The notes beneath the pieces are model-generated. The model had not been told where the DNA came from, did not search any database, and saw only the letters and a list, made by a program, of their open reading frames with translations. From Alphaproteobacteria bacterium (lineage in GTDB: Bacteria; Pseudomonadota; Alphaproteobacteria; Rhizobiales; Devosiaceae): DNA of 12,380 bases. The DNA lies in the NCBI GenBank assembly GCA_013152625.1, contig JAADFY010000070.1, positions 1 through 12,380 on the forward strand, read 5' to 3'. Position 1 is the stretch's first letter. Every line of letters starts with the position of its first letter. The position numbers and the translations under genes are program-made. Below, piece after piece: positions 5,550-12,088 of this stretch.

Positions 5550-7164
5550 AACCCACCGGCAACGTCAGCAGCGGGTAGCGCAGCATGCGCGACAGGGAGC
5601 GCACGTAAATTCCGGTCAGTCCGCGCACCTTCGAGGTGTGGAACTTGTCGGGATACATGACGATGTCGGCGGCTTCTTTTTCCTTGGGGTCCACACGGCT
5701 GGTGGCAATGATGGCGCCAATCACCGGCATGAAAATCAGGGCGGACACCAGCGAGGCAATCATGACCACGATGACGACCACGGGCAAAAAGCTCATGAAT
5801 TTGCCGATCACCCCGGGCCAGAACAACAAGGGCACAAAGGCGCCAAGGGTGGTCGCGGTGGCGGAGACCACCGGCACAAACATTTTCCGGGCGGCCAGAA
5901 TGAACGCCTCTTTTTTCGGCACCCCTTCCTGCAGTTTTCGCTCCGCATATTCAACGACCACAATGGGATCGTCCACCAGAACCCCCACCACAATAACCAG
6001 GCCGAACATGATCATCATGTTGATGGTCATGCCCAGCATCTGCACCACCATGAAGGCGATCATGAACGAGATGGGAATGGAAATTCCGATCATGAGGGCG
6101 GCGCGAATACCAAGCGTGGCCACACAGGTGATCATGACCAGGGCGATGGCGGTTAGAACCGAAGCCTCAAGGGTGGAGAACAGGTCTTTTGCGTTTTGCG
6201 CCTGATCGAGCAGGAAGGAAAAGCCAAGCCCCACGGGCCATTCGGCGGTGGCCTCGGTGGTTGCCCGGCGCACCTCATCGGACAGCTCGATGACATTGGC
6301 GCCTAACCGTTTGACCACGCCCAGGGTGATCGCCGGGGATCCGTTGACGTTGGCAAATTCGGTGGCATCTTCAAACGTGCGGGTAATGGTGGCCACGTCG
6401 CCGAAGGTGACAACCGTGTTGTTGTCGGTTTTAAGGGGCAGATCATAGACATCGCGGGCGGTGGTGATCAGGCCGGGAACCTCCACATTGAAAGCCCCCT
6501 GACCGGTGTCGAGGGTGCCGCCGGCAACCACCAGATTGTTGCGCGCCAGAGCGTCGAACAACTGGCTGGCGGTCAGCCCGTAGGCCTCCAGCCGGTTCAA
6601 ATCGATCTCCACGGACAACATTTCATCCCGGGCCCCGGACAGATCGACGCTTTGCACGTCCGGCAGCCCTTCGAGCACCTCGCGCAATTCCTTGGCTTTG
6701 GCTACCAGGGTGCGTTCGGGTACATCGCCGTAGACGGCCACCGAAATGGAGGCAATGCCGGTGATTGAAATCGCGGTTACGGTCGGATCTTTGGCGGCGG
6801 ACGGCAAATCACCGGCAACCCCGTCCAACTGGGCGCGAATGTCCGCTTCGGCCTTGTCCTTGTCGGCATTGACGTCAAATTCGAGAAAGATAGAGGCATG
6901 GCCGGTGGTGGACGTGGAAAAAATGTTTTTCAGCCCGTCGATGTTTTCCACCCGGTCTTCCACCGGTTTGGCCAGCAACCGCTCGGCATCAAACGGGGAG
7001 ACGCCGGTCTGGCTGACCGAGATATAAAAATAGGGAATGTCGATGGCGGGAAAGCTCTCCCGGGGCAGGGTGACATAGGCACTGAAACCGGCCACCAGCA
7101 ATATCACCATGACCGTGAGAACCGCCCGGGGACGGCGCAGCACTTTTTCGAGAAAATCAATCAT
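5431..7164 (-). CDS. RND efflux permease, N-terminal fragment (frameshifted)
   Basis: This is the upstream half of an AcrB-type RND transporter. It starts at ATG 7164, overlapping the stop of the adaptor gene (ATGA). It holds TM1 (residues about 14-32), the first porter loop (PRESFPAIDIPYFYISVSQTG and onward) and TM2-6. GVLVDDPIVVVEYAERK carries the paired aspartates D398/D399 that correspond to AcrB D407/D408 in the proton path. After about residue 562 (PTGMEAFPASEP) the frame is lost and the protein runs through a foreign tail, DGFGGGAGQLLPP, to a stop at 5431. The downstream half continues in the +1 frame. Intact relatives are about 1030-1100 aa, close to 562 plus about 533. The pump would use proton motive force to expel drugs or lipophilic compounds. 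No outer-membrane factor gene is nearby. It is either a true pseudogene or a sequence error. Confidence 0.87.
   Translation of the reverse strand: MIDFLEKVLRRPRAVLTVMVILLVAGFSAYVTLPRESFPAIDIPYFYISVSQTGVSPFDAERLLAKPVEDRVENIDGLKNIFSTSTTGHASIFLEFDVNADKDKAEADIRAQLDGVAGDLPSAAKDPTVTAISITGIASISVAVYGDVPERTLVAKAKELREVLEGLPDVQSVDLSGARDEMLSVEIDLNRLEAYGLTASQLFDALARNNLVVAGGTLDTGQGAFNVEVPGLITTARDVYDLPLKTDNNTVVTFGDVATITRTFEDATEFANVNGSPAITLGVVKRLGANVIELSDEVRRATTEATAEWPVGLGFSFLLDQAQNAKDLFSTLEASVLTAIALVMITCVATLGIRAALMIGISIPISFMIAFMVVQMLGMTINMMIMFGLVIVVGVLVDDPIVVVEYAERKLQEGVPKKEAFILAARKMFVPVVSATATTLGAFVPLLFWPGVIGKFMSFLPVVVIVVMIASLVSALIFMPVIGAIIATSRVDPKEKEAADIVMYPDKFHTSKVRGLTGIYVRSLSRMLRYPLLTLPVGFAIIGAAFFAYASNPTGMEAFPASEPDGFGGGAGQLLPP
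5468..5490 (-). pseudogene. Frameshift site in the RND permease gene
   Basis: On the - strand, frame 1 reads A-S-E-P-D-G here, while frame +1 reads P-P-P-N-L-T-V, and homology moves from the first to the second. Two simple explanations fit. One is an extra C in the CCCC run (5485-5488), giving EAFPPPNLTV when removed. The other is loss of one copy of a GAACC tandem (near 5474-5478), giving EAFPASEPNLTV when restored. The second keeps a length closer to what I expect for the family. No in-frame read-through is possible as given. Confidence 0.8.
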
Positions 7165-8414
7165 GAGCTGGTTCCCTGAGGCGCTTCCCCGGCGTCAACA
7201 ATCTGGCCAGCGGTTACAAATTCCTGTCCGACGGTGATTACGTCTATGGCGCCGGGCAAACCGAGCAGCCACACGCCGTCGCGGGTATCTCCGGCAATGG
7301 TTACGGGATAAAACACCACACGGTCATCCTCCACCGCCCGCAGGCCCAGAACGCCCTTGTCATCGAGGGTAAGGGCCGATTGGGGGATCAGGTGCGCCGG
7401 TGCCACGCCCAGATTGACCAATGCCGTGGCGGTCAGCCCGTCGAGCACCTTTCCATCGGCGTTCGGCAGCTCGATCTCGATGTCAAATGAGCGGGTGGAC
7501 GGCTCGGCGGTGGTGGACAAATAGCTCACGGTCCCCTCGACCGTAATGCCCGAAATTGTTTCGATTGTCGCATCAAGCCCGGTGCGGGCCAGTCCGATGC
7601 GGGCCTCGGGAACCGAACCGACAAACAACATAGGGTCGAGTTCAACAATGGTCGCACACGGGGTGCCGGAGGCCAGCAACGAACCGACTGTGGCCAGCGG
7701 GTCCTGAACGACGCCGCTCACCCGGGCAAAGATCGAGGTGCGGTCGATTTCCGTTTTTGCCAGATCGAGGGCCGCCTCGGCGCTTTTAAGGGCAACTTCG
7801 TTGGCAGCGGCGGTGTTTTCCGGGGCAACGCCCCGGGCGCGCAAAGTGGCGTTGTTGTCAAAATTAAGCTGGGCCTGGGCGAGGGCGGCCTCGGCCTGGG
7901 CCAGGGCGGCGGCGCGGGGGCCCGGATCGAGCCGGCACAACAGATCGCCTTCGGAGACCTTCTGGCCTTTGTCCACCGCGACCTCGAGCACGATGGCCGA
8001 AGTTTCAGCCACCGCCATTACGATTGATTTTGCCTGGGTACGGCCGCGAAGCGTAACTTCAAGGGGCATCATCTGGACTGAAAACCTTCGGGTGCGCACA
8101 GAGCGGGCCGGGGCGTTGGCGCCCCGGGTCAGGGCGTTTCGTTCAGCGATGGTCAGGGCGGGATCCGGTTCTTCGGGCTCATGTTCCGAAGGGTTTTGCT
8201 CAGCGGAATCTTGCTCAGCGGAATCTTGCTCAGAGGGATTTTGTTCTCCCTCTTCGTTGGCACGCGCCTGGCCGTCTGCATCCAACAGGGAGGTCACCGG
8301 CCGTTCGCCGTTACCGGGCCCCAGTCCGCCCTCCACAAAGACGCCAGTCCCCATCCAGACCGCGATAACGACAATGATAATCAGGGCTGAACCCCATGAA
8401 AAAATTCTACGCAT
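7161..8414 (-). CDS. RND efflux periplasmic adaptor (membrane fusion protein)
   Basis: The 417-aa product belongs to the HlyD/AcrA-like adaptor family that links an RND pump to an outer-membrane channel. Residues 9-28 are an N-terminal membrane anchor (no lipobox). Residues 40-100 are a hydrophilic, acidic linker with the repeat QDSAE-QDSAE-QNPSE. The lipoyl half-motifs are about 130-165 (SAIVLEVAVDKGQKVSEGDLL) and 222-258 (TSIFARVSGVVQDPLATVG). Between them is a short Ala/Gln/Glu-rich coiled-coil hairpin (166-222). The beta-barrel follows at about 259-340 and a membrane-proximal domain ends the protein. The short hairpin fits adaptors of the MdtA/MexA-like type. The gene starts 16 bases after padR and its stop overlaps the RND start, so padR, adaptor and permease form one leftward operon. 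The substrate is unknown. Confidence 0.9.
   Translation of the reverse strand: MRRIFSWGSALIIIVVIAVWMGTGVFVEGGLGPGNGERPVTSLLDADGQARANEEGEQNPSEQDSAEQDSAEQNPSEHEPEEPDPALTIAERNALTRGANAPARSVRTRRFSVQMMPLEVTLRGRTQAKSIVMAVAETSAIVLEVAVDKGQKVSEGDLLCRLDPGPRAAALAQAEAALAQAQLNFDNNATLRARGVAPENTAAANEVALKSAEAALDLAKTEIDRTSIFARVSGVVQDPLATVGSLLASGTPCATIVELDPMLFVGSVPEARIGLARTGLDATIETISGITVEGTVSYLSTTAEPSTRSFDIEIELPNADGKVLDGLTATALVNLGVAPAHLIPQSALTLDDKGVLGLRAVEDDRVVFYPVTIAGDTRDGVWLLGLPGAIDVITVGQEFVTAGQIVDAGEAPQGTSS
8181..8246 (-). repeat. 15-bp tandem repeats within the adaptor gene
   Basis: Units at 8196-8210 and 8211-8225 are identical (TTGCTCAGCGGAATC on the + strand). 8226-8240 is a diverged copy, 8181-8195 a weaker one, and 8241-8246 a partial one. 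On the coding strand they give the pentapeptides QDSAE, QDSAE and QNPSE in the linker after the membrane anchor. Whole-codon repeats like these can change linker length without a frameshift. Confidence 0.85.
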
Positions 8415-8430
8415 TTCAGGTTTTTTCCGT

Positions 8431-8979
8431 TTACTGGGCAGCTAGAGTTGGCTTTTGAGCGGGTTTGGCCAGGGCGATGAGTTCGTCCTTGTGGGCAATC
8501 AGGTACGCGTGAGAAAACCGCATGCTCTCAAGCCCGTATCTGATGATCCACTGATCGGCGGGTTCGTTGCGCTCGCAGGTGTGTTTTTTCAGCGTTTCGA
8601 TTTCATTGCTAAGACAGTCCAGGCGCTCGATAATGCGGCTTTCCACCAGATCGGCAGGCAGTTCGGGGGCGAACAGGGCCAAAAGCAAAAACTCGGATCG
8701 AAAGACATCGGCACCTGTGGGCTCGAACAGGGATTTGATAAACGCCTCCCGGCCAACCGGGGTAATGGAATAGATTTTCCGGTGCGGTTTGCCCTGTTGC
8801 GCCTCGATGCGTGATGTCACCAGTCCTTCTTCCTCCAGCCGGGCCAGTGCAGGGTAAATCGAGCCAAAACTCGCCTCGACGAAATAGGCATATTCTCCCT
8901 CGGTGGAAAGTTTGCGGATTTTGTAGCCCGTGGCGTCGGCCTGATAAAGGATCGCCAGACAAAGCGTGCGCACATTCAT
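8431..8979 (-). CDS. PadR-family transcriptional regulator
   Basis: The chosen start is ATG 8979 (182 aa, MNVRTLCLAIL), because GGAG lies 7 bases before it and PadR proteins normally begin this way. An upstream in-frame ATG at 9000 would add seven residues but lacks a ribosome-binding site. Residues 1-85 are the PadR winged helix: LCLAILYQADATGYKIRKL, then the hallmark SFGSIYPALARLEEEGLVTSR, with the wing KPHRKIYSITPVGREAF. The C-terminal part, rich in Glu, Leu and charged residues, is the helical dimerisation/ligand region (the Vir/AphA-like type). Such proteins usually repress an adjacent efflux operon and are released by phenolic or drug-like ligands. Here it is the first gene of the adaptor-RND operon, and a palindrome sits on its promoter, so autoregulation of the whole operon is likely. 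The ligand is unknown. Confidence 0.9.
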   Translation of the reverse strand: MNVRTLCLAILYQADATGYKIRKLSTEGEYAYFVEASFGSIYPALARLEEEGLVTSRIEAQQGKPHRKIYSITPVGREAFIKSLFEPTGADVFRSEFLLLALFAPELPADLVESRIIERLDCLSNEIETLKKHTCERNEPADQWIIRYGLESMRFSHAYLIAHKDELIALAKPAQKPTLAAQ

Positions 8980-8997
8980 TTTGATACTCCGGCCAAG

Positions 8998-9038
8998 CAT
9001 ATAACGGACCTATATATGCCGAAGAGATGCAACAACAA
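8998..9038 (-). promoter_or_regulatory. Predicted padR operon promoter with operator-like palindrome
   Basis: On the - strand TTGTTG (9038-9033) and TATATA (9016-9011) are 16 bases apart and make a reasonable promoter. CATATA (8998-9003) and TATATG (9013-9018), separated by 9 bases, form an inverted repeat that covers the -10 and predicted start site. A regulator bound there would block transcription. The padR ATG follows about 20 bases on. Confidence 0.5.
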
Positions 9039-9042
9039 GTCA

Positions 9043-9064
9043 CGTTTGCGAATAATCGTAAACG
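9043..9064. promoter_or_regulatory. Inverted repeat upstream of the padR promoter
   Basis: CGTTTGCG-AATAAT-CGTAAACG is an 8-bp inverted repeat with one mismatch, lying just upstream of the predicted -35. It could be a second operator or an activator site. It contains TCGTAA, also the half-site of the palindrome on the arsR start codon, but six bases are too few to claim a shared regulator. Confidence 0.35.
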
Positions 9065-9125
9065 CACCGACCGAAAACGCGGTTAATATATTGAAAATAA
9101 AGGGATAATTATTTCGACAGGTCGA

Positions 9126-9971
9126 TCAGGAAGTAACCAGTTCGTGCATTTTATCGGCGGCCCGCTGCGCCAGATCGGCGTCGCTGGCGGCGACAAAAAA
9201 CGGATTAAGGAATTTTTTGCCAGCGTTGCCACAGGTCAGATCCGCCCCGTTCATGGCCATGACCACACCGCCCGCCGACTGCAATACCGCCTGACCTGCC
9301 GCCGTATCCCATTCGCAAGTGGGGGTGAACCGGGGGTAAAGCCTCGCCCGGCCTTCCGCCACCAGACAGAATTTGAGCGAAGACCCCACCGATATGTCTT
9401 CAATCACCTCAAAAAACGTGCAGAGCGGGACCAGCTGGGCGTGGCCGTGGGACCGGCTGGCCACAACCCGCATGGGTTCTGTGGCGGCTGTTTGAATGAG
9501 TTGCGGCTTGCCCCGTTCACCCCTGGCCCGCTCCCTTGGGTCCTCAGGCAGATCGGCCCGCCATGCGGAATGGCCGTCGCCCCAGTAAATAAGGTTTAAG
9601 GCCGGGGCAAGAACGACCCCCGCTGCGGGTCTATGGTCGACCACAAGCGCAATATTGACCGTAAATTCGCCGTTGCGCTTGATGAATTCCTTGGTGCCGT
9701 CCAGGGGATCGACGACGAAATAGCGGTTTCCCAGCTCGGGAATATCGCCCGCCGTTACGCTTTCTTCGGCCAGAACCGGCAGGCCAAGGGGGGCCAGCTT
9801 TTTGAGAATGATCTTTTCAGCAGCGGTGTCGGCAATGGTCACCGGGGAGCCGTCCCCTTTTGTGGTCGCGGCAAACCGTGTGTCATAAATCTGGCTGATG
9901 GCGACCGAGGCCGCTTGTGCGGCGACCAGCATCGTTTCCATTTCCGCAGCGGTGGCGTCGGTGTTTTTCAT
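9126..9971 (-). CDS. cysQ: 3'(2'),5'-bisphosphate nucleotidase CysQ
   Basis: The 281-aa product is an inositol-monophosphatase-fold enzyme. The metal-binding set is complete: E69/E70 in LAEESV, D88 and D91 in DPLDGTKEF (88-96), and D222 in CEWDTAAGQAVLQ. The run GTKEFIKRNGEFTVNIALV is the CysQ form of the motif and separates it from plain inositol monophosphatases. GDGSPVTIAD near the N-terminus is also typical. CysQ removes the 3'-phosphate from 3'-phosphoadenosine 5'-phosphate, the by-product of sulfate activation, and prevents its build-up. Length is near the family norm. The start is 3 bases after the nadC stop, so both are probably translated from one transcript. No sulfate-assimilation gene lies in the window. 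Confidence 0.93.
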   Translation of the reverse strand: MKNTDATAAEMETMLVAAQAASVAISQIYDTRFAATTKGDGSPVTIADTAAEKIILKKLAPLGLPVLAEESVTAGDIPELGNRYFVVDPLDGTKEFIKRNGEFTVNIALVVDHRPAAGVVLAPALNLIYWGDGHSAWRADLPEDPRERARGERGKPQLIQTAATEPMRVVASRSHGHAQLVPLCTFFEVIEDISVGSSLKFCLVAEGRARLYPRFTPTCEWDTAAGQAVLQSAGGVVMAMNGADLTCGNAGKKFLNPFFVAASDADLAQRAADKMHELVTS

Positions 9972-9974
9972 GGT

Positions 9975-10874
9975 TCAACCCGTAACCTGCATGTCGAGGC
10001 CAATGTCCAGTGGGACCGCCCCCATGGTAATCTTTGATGTGGAAATGAAATCCACGCCGGTCTCCGCAATGGCACGTACCGTGTCCAAAGTCACCTCGCC
10101 TGAAGCCTCAAGCGTTGCCCGCCCGCCATTTATGCGCACCGCTTCGCTCAACTCGTTTGGGTCCATATTGTCCAGCAGGATGATCGTGGCGCCCGCCTCA
10201 AGGGCCTGGGCAAGCTGGTCGATGGTATCTACCTCAATTTCGATAGCCACCAGATGACCGGCAAACGTCCGGGCCGCGCCCAGAGCTTCGGCAACGCCGC
10301 CGGCAACGGCAATATGGTTGTCCTTGATCAGGATCCCGTCATAAAGGCCAAATCTGTGGTTTGAGCCGCCGCCACAGCGCACGGCGAATTTTTCGAATGC
10401 CCGCAGGCCGGGGGTGGTTTTGCGTGTACAGCAGATTTTCGCGCCGGTCCCCTCGATCCTGGTGACAAACTGATGGGTCAAAGTGGCAATGCCGCTCATG
10501 TGAGCCAGAAAATTCAAAGCCACCCGCTCGGCCGAAAATATCAATCTTGCATTGCCGGTTATGGTGGCAATTTCGTTGCCGGCCTGAGCAGTGTCGCCAT
10601 CGGCAATTTTGGCAACAAAACTGATGCCGTCGCCAATGAGCGAAAAAGCGGATCGGGCCAACTGCAAGCCACACACAATCCCGCGCTCCCGCAAGTTCAT
10701 TCTGACAATAGCTGTGGCATCAGGCGCCAGTGTGGCCTGGGAGGTTATGTCGCCGGCCAGACCAAGATCTTCGTGGAAGGCGGCCCGTACCGCCGCTTCC
10801 ACCAGCACCGCGTGCAGGCTGGCGGGCGGCGCAAAACTGTCCGGCACCGTGGGCTTGTTGGTGATTGTGTCCAT
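9975..10874 (-). CDS. nadC: Nicotinate-nucleotide diphosphorylase (carboxylating), quinolinate PRTase
   Basis: I take ATG 10874 as start (299 aa, MDTITNKP). A longer reading from 10970 adds 32 non-conserved residues encoded mostly in intergenic-looking DNA. The enzyme converts quinolinate and PRPP to nicotinate mononucleotide, CO2 and diphosphate in de novo NAD synthesis. Visible family motifs include FHEDLGLAGDITSQ near the N-terminus, LNFLAHMSGIATLTHQF, the substrate-binding TRKTTPGLR (from residue 150), the run AVRCGGGSNHRFGLYDGILIKDNHI (given here only as landmarks), then ILLDNM, LEASGEV, VDFIS and LDIGLD. All expected basic substrate-contact residues are present. nadA and nadB are not adjacent here. 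The next gene, cysQ, follows after 3 bases. Upstream lies a palindromic repeat (10978-11029) and then tetR on the same strand; I see no convincing promoter. Confidence 0.94.
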   Translation of the reverse strand: MDTITNKPTVPDSFAPPASLHAVLVEAAVRAAFHEDLGLAGDITSQATLAPDATAIVRMNLRERGIVCGLQLARSAFSLIGDGISFVAKIADGDTAQAGNEIATITGNARLIFSAERVALNFLAHMSGIATLTHQFVTRIEGTGAKICCTRKTTPGLRAFEKFAVRCGGGSNHRFGLYDGILIKDNHIAVAGGVAEALGAARTFAGHLVAIEIEVDTIDQLAQALEAGATIILLDNMDPNELSEAVRINGGRATLEASGEVTLDTVRAIAETGVDFISTSKITMGAVPLDIGLDMQVTG

Positions 10875-10977
10875 ATCTGACCGCCTGGTGGGACCTTTGG
10901 GGGGTATGGCAAGCTCGTTTAAGGGGTGGCGCCCGGTAACGCAACCGGACCCGCGCCAACAGCTCTGCAATCCTTAA

Positions 10978-11029
10978 AGAGCGTGTCACCGGTAAGTGGG
11001 TACCGGCTATCGGGTAAAGGACACGCTCT
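10978..11029. repeat. Hyphomicrobiales-type palindromic repeat
   Basis: AGAGCGTGTC (10978-10987) pairs exactly with GACACGCTCT (11020-11029). Inside, ACCGGTA and TACCGG make a second short hairpin around AGTGGG. The order AGAGCGTGTCAC, AAGTGGGTACCGG, ATCGGGTAAAG, GACACGCTCT matches the general design of short palindromic intergenic repeats seen in many copies in Hyphomicrobiales genomes (RIME-like). The inner arms are partly degenerate here. It lies between tetR and nadC and overlaps the last bases of tetR. Confidence 0.8.
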
Positions 11030-11597
11030 AGCCAGGCGGCCCCACCAGCAATTCCAGCAAACCGGCAAGATCGGTGTCGCGATCAGATGAGTTGTCCCTG
11101 ACGAGGTGCTCGAGCCCGATCAGGGCGGCATAGAGGATTTTGGCGCTGAATTCAGCTCGTTCCACCGTCATTCCTGTTCTGGCAAACATGGTGCTTAAAA
11201 ACTCCAGCCGTGTGGCGTCAACCGCTTCCAAGGTAGCCGCCGCCTCGGTGTCATAGCGGGCCCAATCCCGGATCGCCGGCTCGGCCAGCGTTCCCCCTTT
11301 GCCGTCGGTAAACTCGCCGGTTGCCAGCTTGATCAGCACGCGAAGCTGTTCTCTTGAATCGGCGTCCGAATGTTCGATGCCGGCGATAATGTCGTTGGTG
11401 GCGACCTGACGCCAGTAATAAAGCATGGCCGATTTTAGCGCTCCGACATCTTTGAAGTGCCAGTAAAAAGAACCTTTGGACACCTTCAGAGTTTTTGCGA
11501 TCGCCTCCACCTTGACCGCCGGTGGTCCGCCGGAAGTTAGGGCCACAAATCCGGCAACGATCCAGTCATTGGCGGTAAGTGTCTGTTTCTTTGCCAT
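11028..11597 (-). CDS. TetR/AcrR-family transcriptional regulator
   Basis: The 189-aa product has the usual TetR layout. The N-terminal HTH is at residues about 5-50 (LTANDWIVAGFVALTSGG, then VKVEAIAKTLKVSKGSFYWHFKD), followed by an all-helical ligand-binding and dimerisation domain. The SKGSFYWHFKD recognition helix is highly characteristic. The C-terminal domain (LIKLATGEF to LEHLVRD) does not identify the ligand. It is divergent from the membrane-protein pair at 11687, with 89 bases between the start codons, which makes that pair the likely target. No Shine-Dalgarno is seen, and the predicted promoter would start transcription at or next to the ATG, so a leaderless message is likely. The stop (TAG, 11030-11028) shares two bases with the palindromic repeat, which may have replaced the original 3' end. 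Confidence 0.9.
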   Translation of the reverse strand: MAKKQTLTANDWIVAGFVALTSGGPPAVKVEAIAKTLKVSKGSFYWHFKDVGALKSAMLYYWRQVATNDIIAGIEHSDADSREQLRVLIKLATGEFTDGKGGTLAEPAIRDWARYDTEAAATLEAVDATRLEFLSTMFARTGMTVERAEFSAKILYAALIGLEHLVRDNSSDRDTDLAGLLELLVGPPG

Positions 11598-11602
11598 AAA
11601 TG

Positions 11603-11631
11603 ACCATACGCATACGTATTGACAAAATCAA
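11603..11631 (-). promoter_or_regulatory. Predicted leaderless tetR promoter
   Basis: On the - strand TTGATT (11631-11626) and TATGGT (11608-11603) are 17 bases apart. The expected start site, 6-7 bases beyond the -10, is at about 11597, the first base of the tetR ATG. An inverted repeat, ATACG-CATA-CGTAT (11606-11619), overlaps this -10 and the spacer, as expected of an autorepressor site. Confidence 0.5.
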
Positions 11632-11660
11632 CCCCACTCCATACCATTCGCTAGCGTATG
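11606..11660 (+). promoter_or_regulatory. Predicted promoter and TetR operators for the membrane-protein genes
   Basis: TTGACA (11619-11624, consensus) and TACCAT (11642-11647) are 17 bases apart, giving a start near 11654. The inverted repeat ATACG-CATA-CGTAT (11606-11619) touches the -35. A second site, CGTATG (11655-11660), falls at the predicted start, and GCATACG (11610-11616) and CGTATGC (11655-11661) are exact complements. The centres are roughly four helical turns apart. This arrangement lets one TetR protein block both divergent promoters. Confidence 0.55.
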
Positions 11661-11686
11661 CAAATCGGGAAAAAGGTGAACCCGTT

Positions 11687-12088
11687 GTGAACACATGGCT
11701 TATTGCCGCCGCCGGTCTGTCTCTTCTAACCCTTGGGGCGCATTTTTTCGGCGGTGGCACCCAATATTATGACCCGCTGCTTGCCAGCGGGATGCCGGCT
11801 GATTTTGTGGCCGTTTTTGCCGTGGTCTGGCATATGGCCACGGTGGTTCTTGCGGTAAATTCGTGGGCACTGATCTGGGCGGCGCGGGACCGGGGGTTTC
11901 GAAGACCGCTGGTCTGGATGGTGGCGGGTCAGTACGCGGGATTTGCGGCCCTGTTTCTCATTTACGGTCAGCTTATTCTGGGCACCATCTGGCAAATTCC
12001 CCAATGGACGATATTTCTGCTTATGGCCGGACTGGCGATCATGGGATTGCGTTCGCCGGCCGTCAAACCGGTGGCAGGAACAAAATGA
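11687..12088 (+). CDS. Small four-helix membrane protein, unknown function
   Basis: I choose GTG 11687 (133 aa, MNTWLIAAAGLSLLTLGAHFF). The open frame goes back to ATG 11600, but that stretch is the divergent promoter and operator, and AAGG lies 10 bases before the GTG. Four hydrophobic helices are visible: WLIAAAGLSLLTLGAHFF, FVAVFAVVWHMATVVLAVNSWALIW, LVWMVAGQYAGFAALFLIYG and WTIFLLMAGLAIMGL. No catalytic motif is seen. The histidine before the GGG (GAHFFGGG) and one in the second helix (VVWHMATV) are the only polar residues of note within helices. The stop overlaps the ATG of the next gene (ATGA), so the pair is coupled. With the divergent TetR this looks like a small ligand-responsive membrane cassette. 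The function is not recognised. Confidence 0.7.
   Translation: MNTWLIAAAGLSLLTLGAHFFGGGTQYYDPLLASGMPADFVAVFAVVWHMATVVLAVNSWALIWAARDRGFRRPLVWMVAGQYAGFAALFLIYGQLILGTIWQIPQWTIFLLMAGLAIMGLRSPAVKPVAGTK

Noticed and set aside
5446..6205. Two + strand frames (His/Asp/Gly-rich and Met/Thr-rich) opposite the RND gene
   Set aside because: Antisense shadows of membrane helices and porter-loop codons; biased composition and no homology visible.
7738..8445. 235-aa + strand frame opposite the adaptor gene
   Set aside because: Ser/Arg/Ala-rich shadow. The - strand protein has lipoyl motifs and operon coupling.
10875..10970. 32-residue N-terminal extension of NadC
   Set aside because: Not like any NadC N-terminus. 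The conserved protein starts near MDTITNKP, and the extension lies in intergenic DNA next to a repeat.
11600..11686. N-terminal extension of the four-helix protein from ATG 11600
   Set aside because: The stretch contains the -35/-10 of its own promoter and the TetR operator, so it cannot be in the mRNA from that promoter. GTG 11687 has a better start context.
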